In this document: positions 7,643 to 15,436 of the stretch, piece after piece
Position numbering within the stretch: the stretch's first letter is position 1
Layout: each line of letters starts with the position of its first letter
Source of the DNA: Nocardioides sp.
GTDB taxonomy: Bacteria > Actinomycetota > Actinomycetes > Propionibacteriales > Nocardioidaceae
Assembly: GCF_016462705.1 (NCBI RefSeq)
Contig: NZ_JAEMSS010000025.1
Location: forward strand, 1-33,959
DNA: 33,959 nt
Direction: 5' to 3'
Notes under the pieces: generated by a model
The model's input: only the letters and a program-made list of their open reading frames with translations
What the model was told of the DNA's origin: nothing
Database searches by the model: none
Program-made: the position numbers and the translations under genes

Positions 7643-9514
7643 TCAGCCGGCGAGGGCCGGGTCGCTGCAGCTGGGTCTCGGGAGCGCGAACAGGTCGGCA
7701 CCGCCGACGTTGGCACCGACCTGGTCCTGGAGCTGCGGGGTGACCACGGTGTTGAGCGGGTTGACCACCATGCTGTTGACGTTGGCCGTCGCCGTCGCGA
7801 GGAAGTTGTTGAGGATGCCGGCCAGGCCTGCGACTCCGGAGACGTTGATGTCCCCGTCGCGACCGTAGCCGGGAACGAAGTCGATGCTGACCTTGCTGTT
7901 GCCCGAGACGGTCGCGTGACCCAGGTTGTTGAGCACGATCCCCGACCCGTACGACTTCGGGACGCCGTAGACGTCGTCGGGGTGGCGGAACGACAGGGTG
8001 GTCGTCGGGGTGCTCTGCGCGGTCGACGTCGACTGGTACGAGGTGAGGTCGACCGTGATCGTCGCGATGTCGACCTCGAGACCGAGCGCCGTGGTCACCG
8101 TGAGGGTGAGGGAGCCGGTGATGGCGACGCTCATCTCCGCACTCATCGACGACAGCGCCGAGGCCGACACCGCCACGTCGATGCCCTCGGCGTTGCCGGG
8201 TGACGTCGCGTCGCCGCAGACGATGCCCGTGAGCAGGCCCTCGGCCCTGGCCACGTGGACCTCGGTGGCGACGTGGGTCCGGGCGGTGAGCGGCCCGCCC
8301 GTGATGACCCCGTTGGACACGCCGGTGAGCAGGCCCCCCAGGACCGCACCCAACGGGCCGAGCGCGGCGGTGAGGCTGCGGGTTCCGTTGAGGTCCGTGG
8401 TCACGTCGGCGAGGTCGCCCGACAGCTCCAGCCCGACCTGGCCGGTCCGGGCCCGGGCCTGCCCCTTGGACCCGCACGCCAGCTGCGGCGCCTCGCCGAC
8501 GACCAGGGAGCCGGTCAGGTTCGTCAGCCCGGGCACCTGCGCCGCCAGGCCGGGGACGCTGATGGCGTTGGTCCCGTTGGCGGCGTACGCCGCTCCGACG
8601 ACCAGGTCGAGCACGTTGAACGACGCGGCCAGCGCGGCCGTGTTGCCCGACTCGATGTCGAGCAGGTCCCTGATCCCGATCTGGCTGGTCAGGTTCGCCT
8701 TGGCGCTGAGCGTCTGCAGCAGGCTGACGGAGGCCATGTCCCCGCCGTTGGCCTGCAGGGCGTTCGCGACGGCCGCGTAGAACTGGCCGAGGGTGAGGCC
8801 GTCCAGTCCCAGGAGCTCGTCCGGTGACGCCACGCCGAGGCTGCTCACGCCGACCAGGTCGAGCAGGTCGATCTCGGCGCTGGCCAGACCCTGGTAGCCC
8901 ACCAGGGTGCTCGAGAACGTGGCGTTGCCGAGCAGCCCTGGGAGCAGGGCGTTGAGCAGGTCGCTGTCCTCGAGGTCCACACCGACCGCGAACGACCCGA
9001 GCCGGAAGCACGCGGACGGTGCCGCCACCGCGACCGCACGCCGCACCGCGTTGCCCCTCCCCGGCGCGAAGGCGAAGTCGACGCCGCCCTGGGCCCTGAC
9101 CTCGATGGCGGTGGGGACATCGGAGCCCACCGCCTCCTTCGTGACCTGCTGACCGTCGGGACCGACCTCGGTGACCAGCCGGTGCGTCGTCGGGTCCATG
9201 AAGGCCAGCTTCGCGGTCACCTGCGGCAGGTCGCCCAGGACGTCGTCGTTGCGGCCGACGCTCTTGGCGAGGGCCGCGTCCAGAGAGGGGTGCCCGTTGT
9301 AGCCGCTCGCGATCTGCGCCGCGGTGCGCCCGTCCACCAGCCGCACCAGGTCCAGGGCCACGACGTCGGCGAGGGCCTGCAGGTCGCGACGCACCACCCG
9401 CTGCATGCCCAGGTCGACCGCGATCGCGGTGGAGGGGATCAGCACGACCAGGAGCATCGAGATCATCGGGATGATCGCGCCGCGGTCCCCGTCGGTCTGG
9501 CACCGCCGGCCCAT
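7643..9514 (-). CDS. TadG-like exported protein (first unit)
   Basis: 623 residues from the ATG at 9514, which overlaps the TadE-like stop by one base (TGATG); the longer reading to 9658 is rejected for that reason. GDRGAIIPMISMLLVVLIPS is the TadG-type N-terminal helix (residues 9-32), followed by DLGMQRVVRRDLQALADVVA, typical of these proteins. The exported part is about 580 residues, rich in Leu, Val, Ala and Gly with repeated short hydrophobic segments and few Cys. No enzymatic motif is recognised. It has the same architecture as the protein at 4939-6810, although the exported parts look unrelated; the equal length appears to be chance. Confidence 0.72.
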   Translation of the reverse strand: MGRRCQTDGDRGAIIPMISMLLVVLIPSTAIAVDLGMQRVVRRDLQALADVVALDLVRLVDGRTAAQIASGYNGHPSLDAALAKSVGRNDDVLGDLPQVTAKLAFMDPTTHRLVTEVGPDGQQVTKEAVGSDVPTAIEVRAQGGVDFAFAPGRGNAVRRAVAVAAPSACFRLGSFAVGVDLEDSDLLNALLPGLLGNATFSSTLVGYQGLASAEIDLLDLVGVSSLGVASPDELLGLDGLTLGQFYAAVANALQANGGDMASVSLLQTLSAKANLTSQIGIRDLLDIESGNTAALAASFNVLDLVVGAAYAANGTNAISVPGLAAQVPGLTNLTGSLVVGEAPQLACGSKGQARARTGQVGLELSGDLADVTTDLNGTRSLTAALGPLGAVLGGLLTGVSNGVITGGPLTARTHVATEVHVARAEGLLTGIVCGDATSPGNAEGIDVAVSASALSSMSAEMSVAITGSLTLTVTTALGLEVDIATITVDLTSYQSTSTAQSTPTTTLSFRHPDDVYGVPKSYGSGIVLNNLGHATVSGNSKVSIDFVPGYGRDGDINVSGVAGLAGILNNFLATATANVNSMVVNPLNTVVTPQLQDQVGANVGGADLFALPRPSCSDPALAG

Positions 9515-9999
9515 CAGCTGGTCCTCGCCACGGCGTCGTACCTGAGGTCCTCCGGCAGGAGCAGGCCGACCCCCGGGAGCTTCGGCGTGAGCGGGTTGTC
9601 CTCGTAGGCGTAGCTCAGCGCCGCGGTGACGCAGTTCTTGGTCGCGTCGTTGGCACACGGCCCGATGGTCACCGAGCAGGTCCCCACGTCGGCGCCGTCC
9701 TTGCGCAGCTGCGACCCGGCGGAGTACCCGTCGCAGGAGATGCCGTAGGAGCTCAGCGCCTCGTTGAGGGCGCCGAGGCCCTCCTGCTGGCGGTCGGCCG
9801 CCAGCGGGAAGGGCGAGACCGCGGCCGCCCGGGCCCCCTCGGCGGCTCCCTGGCTGAGTGCCTGCCGGAAGCTCAGCATGTAGCCGTAGCTGATGACCCC
9901 CATCACGAGCAGGGTCAACAGCGGCGCGACGAGCGCGAGCTCGACCGCGGCCGTTCCCCTGTCACCTTGTTCCCGAGAGGTCCTTGCGTACCTCGTCAC
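9514..9999 (-). CDS. TadE family pseudopilin-like protein (first unit)
   Basis: 161 residues from the GTG at 9999. RGTAAVELALVAPLLTLLVM is a textbook TadE motif, with the conserved Glu in AVEL and one transmembrane helix at about residues 15-40, then QALSQGAAEGARAAAV, the amphipathic stretch that follows in TadE proteins. The mature part has paired Cys residues. The GTG at 9999 is preferred because AAGGAAG lies 6 nt upstream; a TTG at 10026 in the same frame has a poorer site and would add nine residues. It is coupled to the TadG-like gene by a one-base overlap and is the first gene after a palindrome-rich promoter region. Confidence 0.78.
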   Translation of the reverse strand: MTRYARTSREQGDRGTAAVELALVAPLLTLLVMGVISYGYMLSFRQALSQGAAEGARAAAVSPFPLAADRQQEGLGALNEALSSYGISCDGYSAGSQLRKDGADVGTCSVTIGPCANDATKNCVTAALSYAYEDNPLTPKLPGVGLLLPEDLRYDAVARTS

Positions 10000-10034
10000 G
10001 AGTGACTTCCTTGCTCCCCCAACCAACGCGGCCC

Positions 10035-10069
10035 CTCAACCGCTGTTGAGAAGGTAACGGGAGAGTTAC
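10035..10069. promoter_or_regulatory. Promoter region of the first Tad-like unit with two palindromes
   Basis: On the minus strand TACCTT (plus positions 10051-10056) fits a -10 element, giving a leader of about 45 nt to the GTG at 9999. It is overlapped by a palindrome at 10054-10069 (GTAAC, 6 nt, GTTAC) and followed by a second at 10035-10050 (CTCAAC, 4 nt, GTTGAG) straddling the expected start of transcription. This is the layout of operator sites. No clear -35 element is seen. Confidence 0.45.
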
Positions 10070-10094
10070 AGGAATGCCTCGATCCGCGCCTCGA

Positions 10095-10112
10095 ATAGCC
10101 CGAACGGGCTAT
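10095..10112. terminator. Hairpin ATAGCCCG-AA-CGGGCTAT
   Basis: A perfect 8-bp inverted repeat with a 2-nt centre in the 190-bp gap between the DUF2469 gene and the first Tad-like unit. It lies about 80 nt beyond the DUF2469 stop, so it may end that transcript; there is no T-tract. With so small a centre it could equally be a protein-binding palindrome. Confidence 0.4.
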
Positions 10113-10189
10113 CTGCCGAGCCCGGATGGACCAGCAGGCGGACTAGACCTGGACCGGGCTGAGCGCAGCTGGGACACGCGACCGCGGCG

Positions 10190-10504
10190 TCAGGACGGCG
10201 GCTTGGGGACGTCGATGTCCGCTTGGTTGAGCTCCTCGACGTTGACGTCCTTGAAGGTCAGCACCTTCACGCTCTTGGCGAACCGCGCCGGGCGGTACAT
10301 GTCCCACACCCACGCGTCGGAGATGGAGACCTCGAAGAACACCTCGCCGGCCTCGCTGCGCGCCTTCACGTCCACCTGGTTGCACAGGTAGAAGCGGCGG
10401 TCAGTCTCCACGACGTACTTGAAGATGCCCACCACGTCGCGGTACTCGCGGTAGAGGGTGAGCTCCATCTCGGTCTCGTACTTCTCGAGGTCCTCGGCGC
10501 TCAC
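10190..10504 (-). CDS. DUF2469 family protein
   Basis: 104 residues of the small, highly conserved actinobacterial family DUF2469, recognised from SAEDLEKYETEMELTLYREY, then FKYVVETDRRFYLCNQVDV, DAWVWDMYRP and VLTFKDVNVEEL. The function is unknown. It is acidic and soluble with no export signal. The GTG at 10504 overlaps the rnhB stop (GTGA), so the two are coupled. In many actinobacteria the gene sits between rnhB and yraN. Here about 5.6 kb, mostly the Tad-like units, separates it from yraN. Confidence 0.9.
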   Translation of the reverse strand: MSAEDLEKYETEMELTLYREYRDVVGIFKYVVETDRRFYLCNQVDVKARSEAGEVFFEVSISDAWVWDMYRPARFAKSVKVLTFKDVNVEELNQADIDVPKPPS

Positions 10505-11187
10505 CCCGCTGACTCTAATCCGGCCAGGTCCGTCGCGAGACCGGCGGCCCGCCGCACGTTGACGAACCGCCTCCGGTGGATGGGGCACGGACCGTGCTCG
10601 GCCAGCGCGGCGCTGTGGACGTCGGTGATGTAGCCCTTGTGCGTCTTGAAGTCGTAGGCCGGGTACTCGACGTCGAGCTCGGTCATGATCCGGTCCCGGG
10701 TGACCTTGGCCAGCACGGAGGCGGCCGCGATGCAGGCGGCGACCCGGTCGCCCTTCCAGACCGCCAGCCCGGGGACCCCGAGGCCGTCGACCGGGAAGCC
10801 GTCCGTGAGGACGTACTCCGGGGGCACGGACAGCTTGGCCACGGCCCGGCGCAGCGCCTCGACGTTGGCGACGTGCATCCCCAGCCTGTCGCAGTCCTCG
10901 TGCGACACGACGACCACCGACCACGCGACCGCGCGCCGGACGATCTGCGCGTACGCCCGCTCGCGGGCCTTCTCGGTCAACAGCTTGGAGTCGGCCAGCC
11001 CCGGGACGATGCCCGCCTTGCCGGGCGGCAGGATCGCAGCACCGGCCACCAGCGGGCCGGCGCAGGCCCCGCGCCCGGCCTCGTCGACGCCGGCGATGAC
11101 CTCGACCCCGTGCCGGCGCAGCGCGCGCTCGTAACCGTAGAGCCCGGCGTCCCGCCGGACCGTGGCACCTCGAGGCAGCGAGCTCAC
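10501..11187 (-). CDS. rnhB: Ribonuclease HII
   Basis: 228 residues. RNase HII nicks the RNA strand of RNA/DNA hybrids and starts removal of single ribonucleotides misincorporated in DNA. The GRxG motif region is present as GVDEAGRGACAGPLV (D35, E36), with D129 in LTDGFP and the conserved Asp165 in LAKVTRDR, so the four acidic metal ligands are intact. KTHKGY near the C-terminus is also typical. The start is placed at the GTG at 11187, 14 nt after the lepB stop. The N-terminal RRDAGLYGYERAL fits actinobacterial RnhB. A much longer open frame reaching 11748 runs back through lepB and is not used. Confidence 0.92.
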   Translation of the reverse strand: MSSLPRGATVRRDAGLYGYERALRRHGVEVIAGVDEAGRGACAGPLVAGAAILPPGKAGIVPGLADSKLLTEKARERAYAQIVRRAVAWSVVVVSHEDCDRLGMHVANVEALRRAVAKLSVPPEYVLTDGFPVDGLGVPGLAVWKGDRVAACIAAASVLAKVTRDRIMTELDVEYPAYDFKTHKGYITDVHSAALAEHGPCPIHRRRFVNVRRAAGLATDLAGLESAG

Positions 11188-11201
11188 GACAGTCCGGCCG
11201 G

Positions 11202-12011
11202 TCAGGACGTGGCGTCCGGGACGTCGTCGAGGACGCCCGCGTCGTCCGGGGTCCCGAACCGGTCGAAGGGCCAGAGCAGCACGAACACCTTGCCGACGAC
11301 CAGGTCGTTGTCCACGAACTCGCGGCCGCGCACGCAGTCGGTCTCGCCCTCGGTGCACATGTGCACCGTGGAGTCGGCGGACTGCGAGCGGTTGTCGCCC
11401 ATGACGAAGACGTGCCCGGGGGGCACCGGGCCGGAGGTCCAGCTGCAGTTGCCGGTCATCGGGCCGGCGCAGGCCGCCTTGGTGTCGTCCTTCACGTAGT
11501 CGGACTCGTCGAGGGCGACGCCGTTGACCGAGATCCGGCCCTCGGCGTCGCAGCAGGTGATCGTGTCGCCCTCGACCCCGATCACCCGCTTGACCAGGTG
11601 ACCGCCCGAGGGGAACAGGCCGAGCTTGGCCAGTGCCTTGGTGAACCCGTTGGACGGACCGGTCGACTCGTCCGCGCCGAGCCAGCCACCCGGGTCCTCG
11701 AACACGACGACGTCGCCCCGTTCGGGCGAGCCGGACCAGTAGGACCACTTCTGGACCAGGATCCGGTCGTTCTCGACCAGTCCGGGCTCCATCGACTCCG
11801 AGGGGATGTAGAACGCCTGGACCAGCACCGCCTTGATCACGACCGCCAGCACCACCGCCACGCCGAGCAGCAGCAGGGTCTCCTGCCAGATGGGCAGGTG
11901 CGAGCGTTCCGGCTTGGCCGGCTTGCCGGGCTTCGCCGTCGGCGCGGGCGCGTCCTCGGCGGGCACGGACGGCTCGTCGGCGACGGAGGCGTCGCGCTCG
12001 TCGGGGTTCAC
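11202..12011 (-). CDS. lepB: Signal peptidase I
   Basis: 269 residues. LepB removes signal peptides from proteins exported by Sec or Tat. A charged Pro/Ala/Lys-rich cytoplasmic segment (1-38) precedes one transmembrane helix (about 42-66). Catalytic residues are S73 in IPSESMEP and K141 in HLVKRVIG; box E is GDNRSQSADS. An insert with Cys residues (CCDAEG, CAGPMTGNC) lies between boxes D and E, as in other actinobacterial signal peptidases. GTG start without a ribosome site, but with TAGACT 6 nt upstream. It follows rplS and precedes rnhB on the same strand. Confidence 0.93.
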   Translation of the reverse strand: MNPDERDASVADEPSVPAEDAPAPTAKPGKPAKPERSHLPIWQETLLLLGVAVVLAVVIKAVLVQAFYIPSESMEPGLVENDRILVQKWSYWSGSPERGDVVVFEDPGGWLGADESTGPSNGFTKALAKLGLFPSGGHLVKRVIGVEGDTITCCDAEGRISVNGVALDESDYVKDDTKAACAGPMTGNCSWTSGPVPPGHVFVMGDNRSQSADSTVHMCTEGETDCVRGREFVDNDLVVGKVFVLLWPFDRFGTPDDAGVLDDVPDATS

Positions 12012-12017
12012 GCGCAG

Positions 12018-12023
12018 AGTCTA
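12018..12023 (-). promoter_or_regulatory. -10 element of lepB (leaderless type)
   Basis: TAGACT on the minus strand ends 6 nt before the GTG of lepB. This would give lepB its own leaderless transcript inside the rplS-lepB-rnhB gene line. Confidence 0.55.
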
Positions 12024-12057
12024 GGCAGGATCGAGGGAGGGTCCCGGGAGCCGAGTC

Positions 12058-12417
12058 TCAGGCCTCGCGGCGTTCCTTGATCTTGGCGGCCTTGCCGCGC
12101 AGGTTGCGCAGGTAGTAGAGCTTGGCCCGGCGCACGTCACCGCGGGTGACGATCTCGATCTTCTCGAAGATCGGGCTGTTCAGGGGGAACGTCCGCTCGA
12201 CGCCGACACCGAAGGAGACCTTGCGGACGGTGAAGGTGCGTCCCACACCGGAGCCGTGGATGCGGATCACGACGCCCTGGAAGACCTGGACGCGGGACCG
12301 GTTGCCCTCGACGACCTTGACGTGGACCTTGATGGTGTCGCCGGCACGGAAGTCCGGGACGTCGTCGCGCTTGCTGGCGGCGCCGAGAGCGGCGATGACG
12401 TTGGTCTGGTTGCTCAT
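12058..12417 (-). CDS. rplS: 50S ribosomal protein L19
   Basis: 119 residues, the normal L19 length. L19 sits at the 30S-50S interface. The sequence shows [37 protein letters not shown] and [18 protein letters not shown], all L19 hallmarks. The ATG at 12417 is chosen; the in-frame GTG at 12444 would add nine residues and would lie inside a leader stem. A GAGGAG site lies about 10 nt upstream (12428-12433). The gene is preceded by an unusual 238-bp gap with competing stem elements. Confidence 0.95.
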   Translation of the reverse strand: MSNQTNVIAALGAASKRDDVPDFRAGDTIKVHVKVVEGNRSRVQVFQGVVIRIHGSGVGRTFTVRKVSFGVGVERTFPLNSPIFEKIEIVTRGDVRRAKLYYLRNLRGKAAKIKERREA

Positions 12418-12655
12418 GACTGAGTTGCTCCTCGCGATTGCCACAGGTCAGCCGCGCTGTCGGATGGGTGGTGCTGTTCAGGTGTGCGCTCAGTCGTGGT
12501 GGCCGGCGGCGCCGGGGACCCCCTGTGGCAGGAGCCCGACGCGGATCCCCGGGGTGTTCGTCCGGGCGGTCCTTCGGCCGACTGGGCCGAGGGACGAGTC
12601 TGCCACAGGCGCGGGCGGCCGGACCAATCTCCGAGCGCGGGGCCCGGGCGACGCG
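12418..12655 (-). promoter_or_regulatory. Structured leader of rplS with mutually exclusive stems
   Basis: The gap between trmD and rplS holds three matched elements. In transcript order: CCTGTGGCAG (12609 to 12600), CTGCCACAGG (12531 to 12522), CCTGTGGCAA (12447 to 12438). The middle one pairs perfectly with the first over 10 bp or with the last over 9 bp. The last ends 4 nt before the GAGGAG ribosome site. A strong hairpin (12569-12579 with 12585-12595, 10 of 11 pairs, 5-nt loop) is nested in the first loop. This is the form of a translational or transcriptional switch; that is inference from pairing alone. Confidence 0.5.
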
Positions 12656-13825
12656 TCACGAGGCTCGCCGCTTGGTCATGATCACCGCACCCGGCGGGGC
12701 CGGCAGGTCCTTGCGCAGGCTGAACCCGGCCTTGCGGTACATCCGCTGGTTGTCGGCGCTCCGGGCCCCGGTGAACAGGACGTACGACGATGCCGTGGCC
12801 GGCGCCACGGCCTGGATGTGCTCGAGCAGCGCCCGGCCGAGCCCGCGGCCCTGGAGGTCCGGGGCGACCATGACCCGGCCGATGTCCCAGGCCACCGTTC
12901 CACCGGGGTCGCCGTGCCCGGCCAGGCGCCCCCGCACGGCGCCGACCAGCCGGCCGGCCACCCGGACGACGTAGTAGGTCCACTCGTCCAGCGACGACTC
13001 CACGTCGGCCAACGACTCGTGCAGGGCGGGGATGTCGAGCATCTCGTTGTCGAGCGCCTCCTGCACCCAGCAGGCCCGCTGCAGGGTGAGGATCTCGCCG
13101 GCGTCGGCACGCACCGCGGGCACGATCTCCCACTCCCCCACCCGGCTGGGGTGCACCAGGTCGGGGCGTCGCTCGGCCGTGCGCCGCAGCGCCTGCTCGG
13201 CACGCCAGCCCTCGATGGCCGCATGGTCGCCGCCGAGGAGGACGTCCGGGACGTCGAGGCCGCGCCAGGACGGTGGCCGGGTGTAGACGGGATGCTCCAG
13301 CAACCCGTGCTCGTGCGACTCCTCGACCAGCGACGCGGGGTTGCCCATGAAGCCGGGGAGCAGCCGCACGACCGCCTCGGTGACCGCCAGGGCGGCCACC
13401 TCGCCGCCGTTGAGCACGTAGTCGCCCAGCGACACCTCGACGACCTCGGCCCGGCCGGCCGCGTGGTCGAGGACGCGCTGGTCGATGCCCTCGTACCTGC
13501 CGCAGGCGAAGACCAGCCGGGACCGCGAGGCGAGCTCGCGGGCCAGGGCCTGGGTGAACCGGTGTCCGGCCGGGGTGGGCACGACCACGGTGGCACCGTC
13601 CACGGCGAGCGCGTCGAAGGCCTCGCCCCACGGCTCCGGTCGCATCACCATGCCGGCTCCGCCGCCGTACGGGGTGTCGTCGACCGACCGGTGCCGGTCG
13701 TGGGTCCAGGCCCGCAGGTCGTGCACGTGCACGTCGACCAGGCCCTGCTCCATGGCCTTGCCCGTGAGCGACAGCTCGAGCGGGGCGAGGTAGCCGGGGA
13801 AGATGGTGAGGTAGTCGAGGCGCAC
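12656..13825 (-). CDS. trmD: tRNA (guanine37-N1)-methyltransferase fused to a GNAT acetyltransferase domain
   Basis: 389 residues, about 150 more than a usual TrmD. Residues 1-225 are a complete SPOUT methyltransferase that makes m1G37 in t[17 protein letters not shown] (53-66), [22 protein letters not shown] for the trefoil-knot cofactor site, and [17 protein letters not shown]. Residues 232-385 are a GNAT domain: [30 protein letters not shown], and motif A as [15 protein letters not shown] (Q/RxxGxG at 325-330), ending with [12 protein letters not shown]. The frame is open and uniform in codon use throughout, so this is a true fusion and not a sequencing artefact by eye. GTG start 14 bp after rimM. 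The acetyl acceptor is unknown. Confidence 0.93.
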   Translation of the reverse strand: MRLDYLTIFPGYLAPLELSLTGKAMEQGLVDVHVHDLRAWTHDRHRSVDDTPYGGGAGMVMRPEPWGEAFDALAVDGATVVVPTPAGHRFTQALARELASRSRLVFACGRYEGIDQRVLDHAAGRAEVVEVSLGDYVLNGGEVAALAVTEAVVRLLPGFMGNPASLVEESHEHGLLEHPVYTRPPSWRGLDVPDVLLGGDHAAIEGWRAEQALRRTAERRPDLVHPSRVGEWEIVPAVRADAGEILTLQRACWVQEALDNEMLDIPALHESLADVESSLDEWTYYVVRVAGRLVGAVRGRLAGHGDPGGTVAWDIGRVMVAPDLQGRGLGRALLEHIQAVAPATASSYVLFTGARSADNQRMYRKAGFSLRKDLPAPPGAVIMTKRRAS

Positions 13826-13839
13826 CGACGGGTCCCGCC

Positions 13840-14406
13840 TCAGTCCTCGTCGAAGGGGCTGACCAGCCCCGGCCGGTCGGCGATCACCAGCCGGCCGCCC
13901 GCGACGTCGACCTCGGGGACGAGCGCGGCGACGAAGGGCACCAGGGCGTCGCGGCCGTCGAGGGTGCGCACGGTGAGCAGGTCCTGGGCGCCCGTCGTGA
14001 GCGCGGTGACCTCCCCGAGGTGCGCGCCGTCCACGTCGTAGGCGGCCAGGCCGACCAGCTGGTGGGCGTAGTACTCCTCCGGGTCGTCCGGGGAGCTGTC
14101 CGCGGGGATCGTGGCGTGCAGCACCGTCCCGCGGGCGGCCTCGGCGGCATCACGGTCAGGCAGCTCCTCGAACCCGGCGAGCAGCACCCCCTGGTGCCAG
14201 CGGGTGCTCGCCACGGTCAGCGACCGCAGTGTGCTGGCCGAGCCGGGCGGTGGCTCGGCGCGCAGCGTGGCGCCGACGGCGAAGCGTCGCTCCGGCTCGT
14301 CGGTGCGTACGTCGACGGTCACCTCGCCGCGCAGGCCGTGGGGCTTGCCCACCCGCCCGACGACGACTTCGAGGTCGCCCGAGGGCTCAGCGTCGGCGGT
14401 CGACAT
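13840..14406 (-). CDS. rimM: Ribosome maturation factor RimM
   Basis: 188 residues. RimM binds S19 and assists late maturation of the 30S head. [18 protein letters not shown] is the family start motif, the RimM N-terminal beta barrel ends near residue 105, and the PRC-barrel domain follows ([36 protein letters not shown]). The ATG at 14406 lies inside the end of the KH-domain gene, with a 20-bp overlap, so the genes are tightly coupled in the rpsP-KH-rimM-trmD operon. Confidence 0.94.
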   Translation of the reverse strand: MSTADAEPSGDLEVVVGRVGKPHGLRGEVTVDVRTDEPERRFAVGATLRAEPPPGSASTLRSLTVASTRWHQGVLLAGFEELPDRDAAEAARGTVLHATIPADSSPDDPEEYYAHQLVGLAAYDVDGAHLGEVTALTTGAQDLLTVRTLDGRDALVPFVAALVPEVDVAGGRLVIADRPGLVSPFDED

Positions 14407-14629
14407 CCACGAAGTCGATCCGCGCGCCGCCGCGGCCCGCGAGGGCCGAGACGACGGTGCGGAACGCCGTCGCGGTCCGGCCGCCCCGGCCGATCACCTT
14501 GCCGAGGTCGTCGGGGTGCACCCGGACCTCCAGGATCGACCCGCGACGCAGCTGCTTGTCACGCACCGACACGTCGTCGGGGTTGTCGACGATCCCGCGC
14601 ACGAGGTGCTCGAGGGCTTCGGCCAGCAT
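14387..14629 (-). CDS. khpA: KH-domain RNA-binding protein (KhpA)
   Basis: 80 residues, a single type II KH domain of the UPF0109/KhpA family. The RNA-binding GxxG loop is GRGG in KVIGRGGRTATAFRTVV. KhpA proteins bind many RNAs and in other Gram-positive bacteria work with KhpB in the control of cell elongation. The ATG overlaps the rpsP stop by one base (TGATG). Position between rpsP and rimM is conserved in actinobacteria. Confidence 0.93.
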   Translation of the reverse strand: MLAEALEHLVRGIVDNPDDVSVRDKQLRRGSILEVRVHPDDLGKVIGRGGRTATAFRTVVSALAGRGGARIDFVDVDRRR

Positions 14630-15246
14630 CAGCTGTCGTCGCCCGACTTCTCAGCCTTGGTCTCGGCGTCGACGGCGGCGGTCTCCTCGGTCTCGGCGAT
14701 CTCGGCCGCACCTTCGGGGGTCTCGGCCTCAGGGACCTCGCGCGGCTCGGGGGTCTCCTCGGCGCCAGTCTCGGCCGGGGTCTCGGCCGGGGCCTCAGCA
14801 GCGTCGGCGGGGGCCTCGGCCGGCTTGTCGGCAGCCGCGTCCTTCTTGGCAGCGGGCTTCTTGGCCGCGGCCTTCTTGGTCACGGCCTCCCCGGAGGAGT
14901 CGCCGTGCGCGTCCTTGAGCGCCTCGTTGAAGATGTCGAGCTTGTCCCGCTTGGGCTCGGCGACCTTGAGGGTGCCCTCGGTGCCCTTGAGACCCTTGTG
15001 GGTCTGCCAGTCACCGGTGATCTTCAGGATCTTGGCGACGGCCTCGGAGGGCTGCGCACCCACGCCGAGCCAGTACTGGGCCCGCTCGGAGACCACCGAG
15101 ATGTAGGAGGGGTCCTCCTTCGGGTGGTACTTGCCGATCTCCTCGATCACCTTGCCGTCACGCTTCTTGCGGGCGTCGACGACGACGATGCGGTACTGCG
15201 GGACCCGGACCTTGCCCAGGCGCTTCAAACGGATCTTGACGGACAC
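14629..15246 (-). CDS. rpsP: 30S ribosomal protein S16 with long acidic tail
   Basis: 205 residues. Residues 1-85 are S16: [33 protein letters not shown] and [17 protein letters not shown]. From about residue 110 a Lys/Ala stretch ([12 protein letters not shown]) leads into an Ala/Glu/Pro/Thr tail of about 85 residues that is likely disordered. Such tails are common in actinobacterial S16, though this one is on the long side. The GTG at 15246 is used, with AAGGAGA 10 nt upstream. It is the first gene of the operon with khpA, rimM and trmD. Confidence 0.94.
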   Translation of the reverse strand: MSVKIRLKRLGKVRVPQYRIVVVDARKKRDGKVIEEIGKYHPKEDPSYISVVSERAQYWLGVGAQPSEAVAKILKITGDWQTHKGLKGTEGTLKVAEPKRDKLDIFNEALKDAHGDSSGEAVTKKAAAKKPAAKKDAAADKPAEAPADAAEAPAETPAETGAEETPEPREVPEAETPEGAAEIAETEETAAVDAETKAEKSGDDS

Positions 15247-15378
15247 AGCTGTGGTGTCTCCTTGCGACGTTGTGTGCGGGTGAGACGCCCAGCACCAGGT
15301 GGGGACCGGGTCGGGCTCCTCGGAGGGTCCGGCGCGTCCGGATGAGAGGGTCCGGGCGCGCAGGACACGCGAGCGGAG

Positions 15379-15408
15379 ATTCTGCCAGACCAGGGCGGGC
15401 GTTCCCAA
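15379..15408 (-). promoter_or_regulatory. Candidate promoter of the rpsP operon
   Basis: On the minus strand TTGGGA (15408 to 15403), 18 nt, then CAGAAT (15384 to 15379). This would give a leader of about 125 nt to the GTG of rpsP. Match to consensus is moderate, and no other promoter is better placed in the 190-bp gap. Confidence 0.35.
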
Positions 15409-15436
15409 TCACGACCAACCGCAGCAGACTGCGTCC

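Noticed and set aside
10505..10924. Longer DUF2469 frame to 10924
   Set aside because: The extra part is a shadow of rnhB; the GTG at 10504 overlaps the rnhB stop and matches the family N-terminus.
12418..12444. GTG start of rplS at 12444
   Set aside because: It adds nine residues not typical of L19 and lies upstream of the ribosome site; the ATG at 12417 fits the family start.
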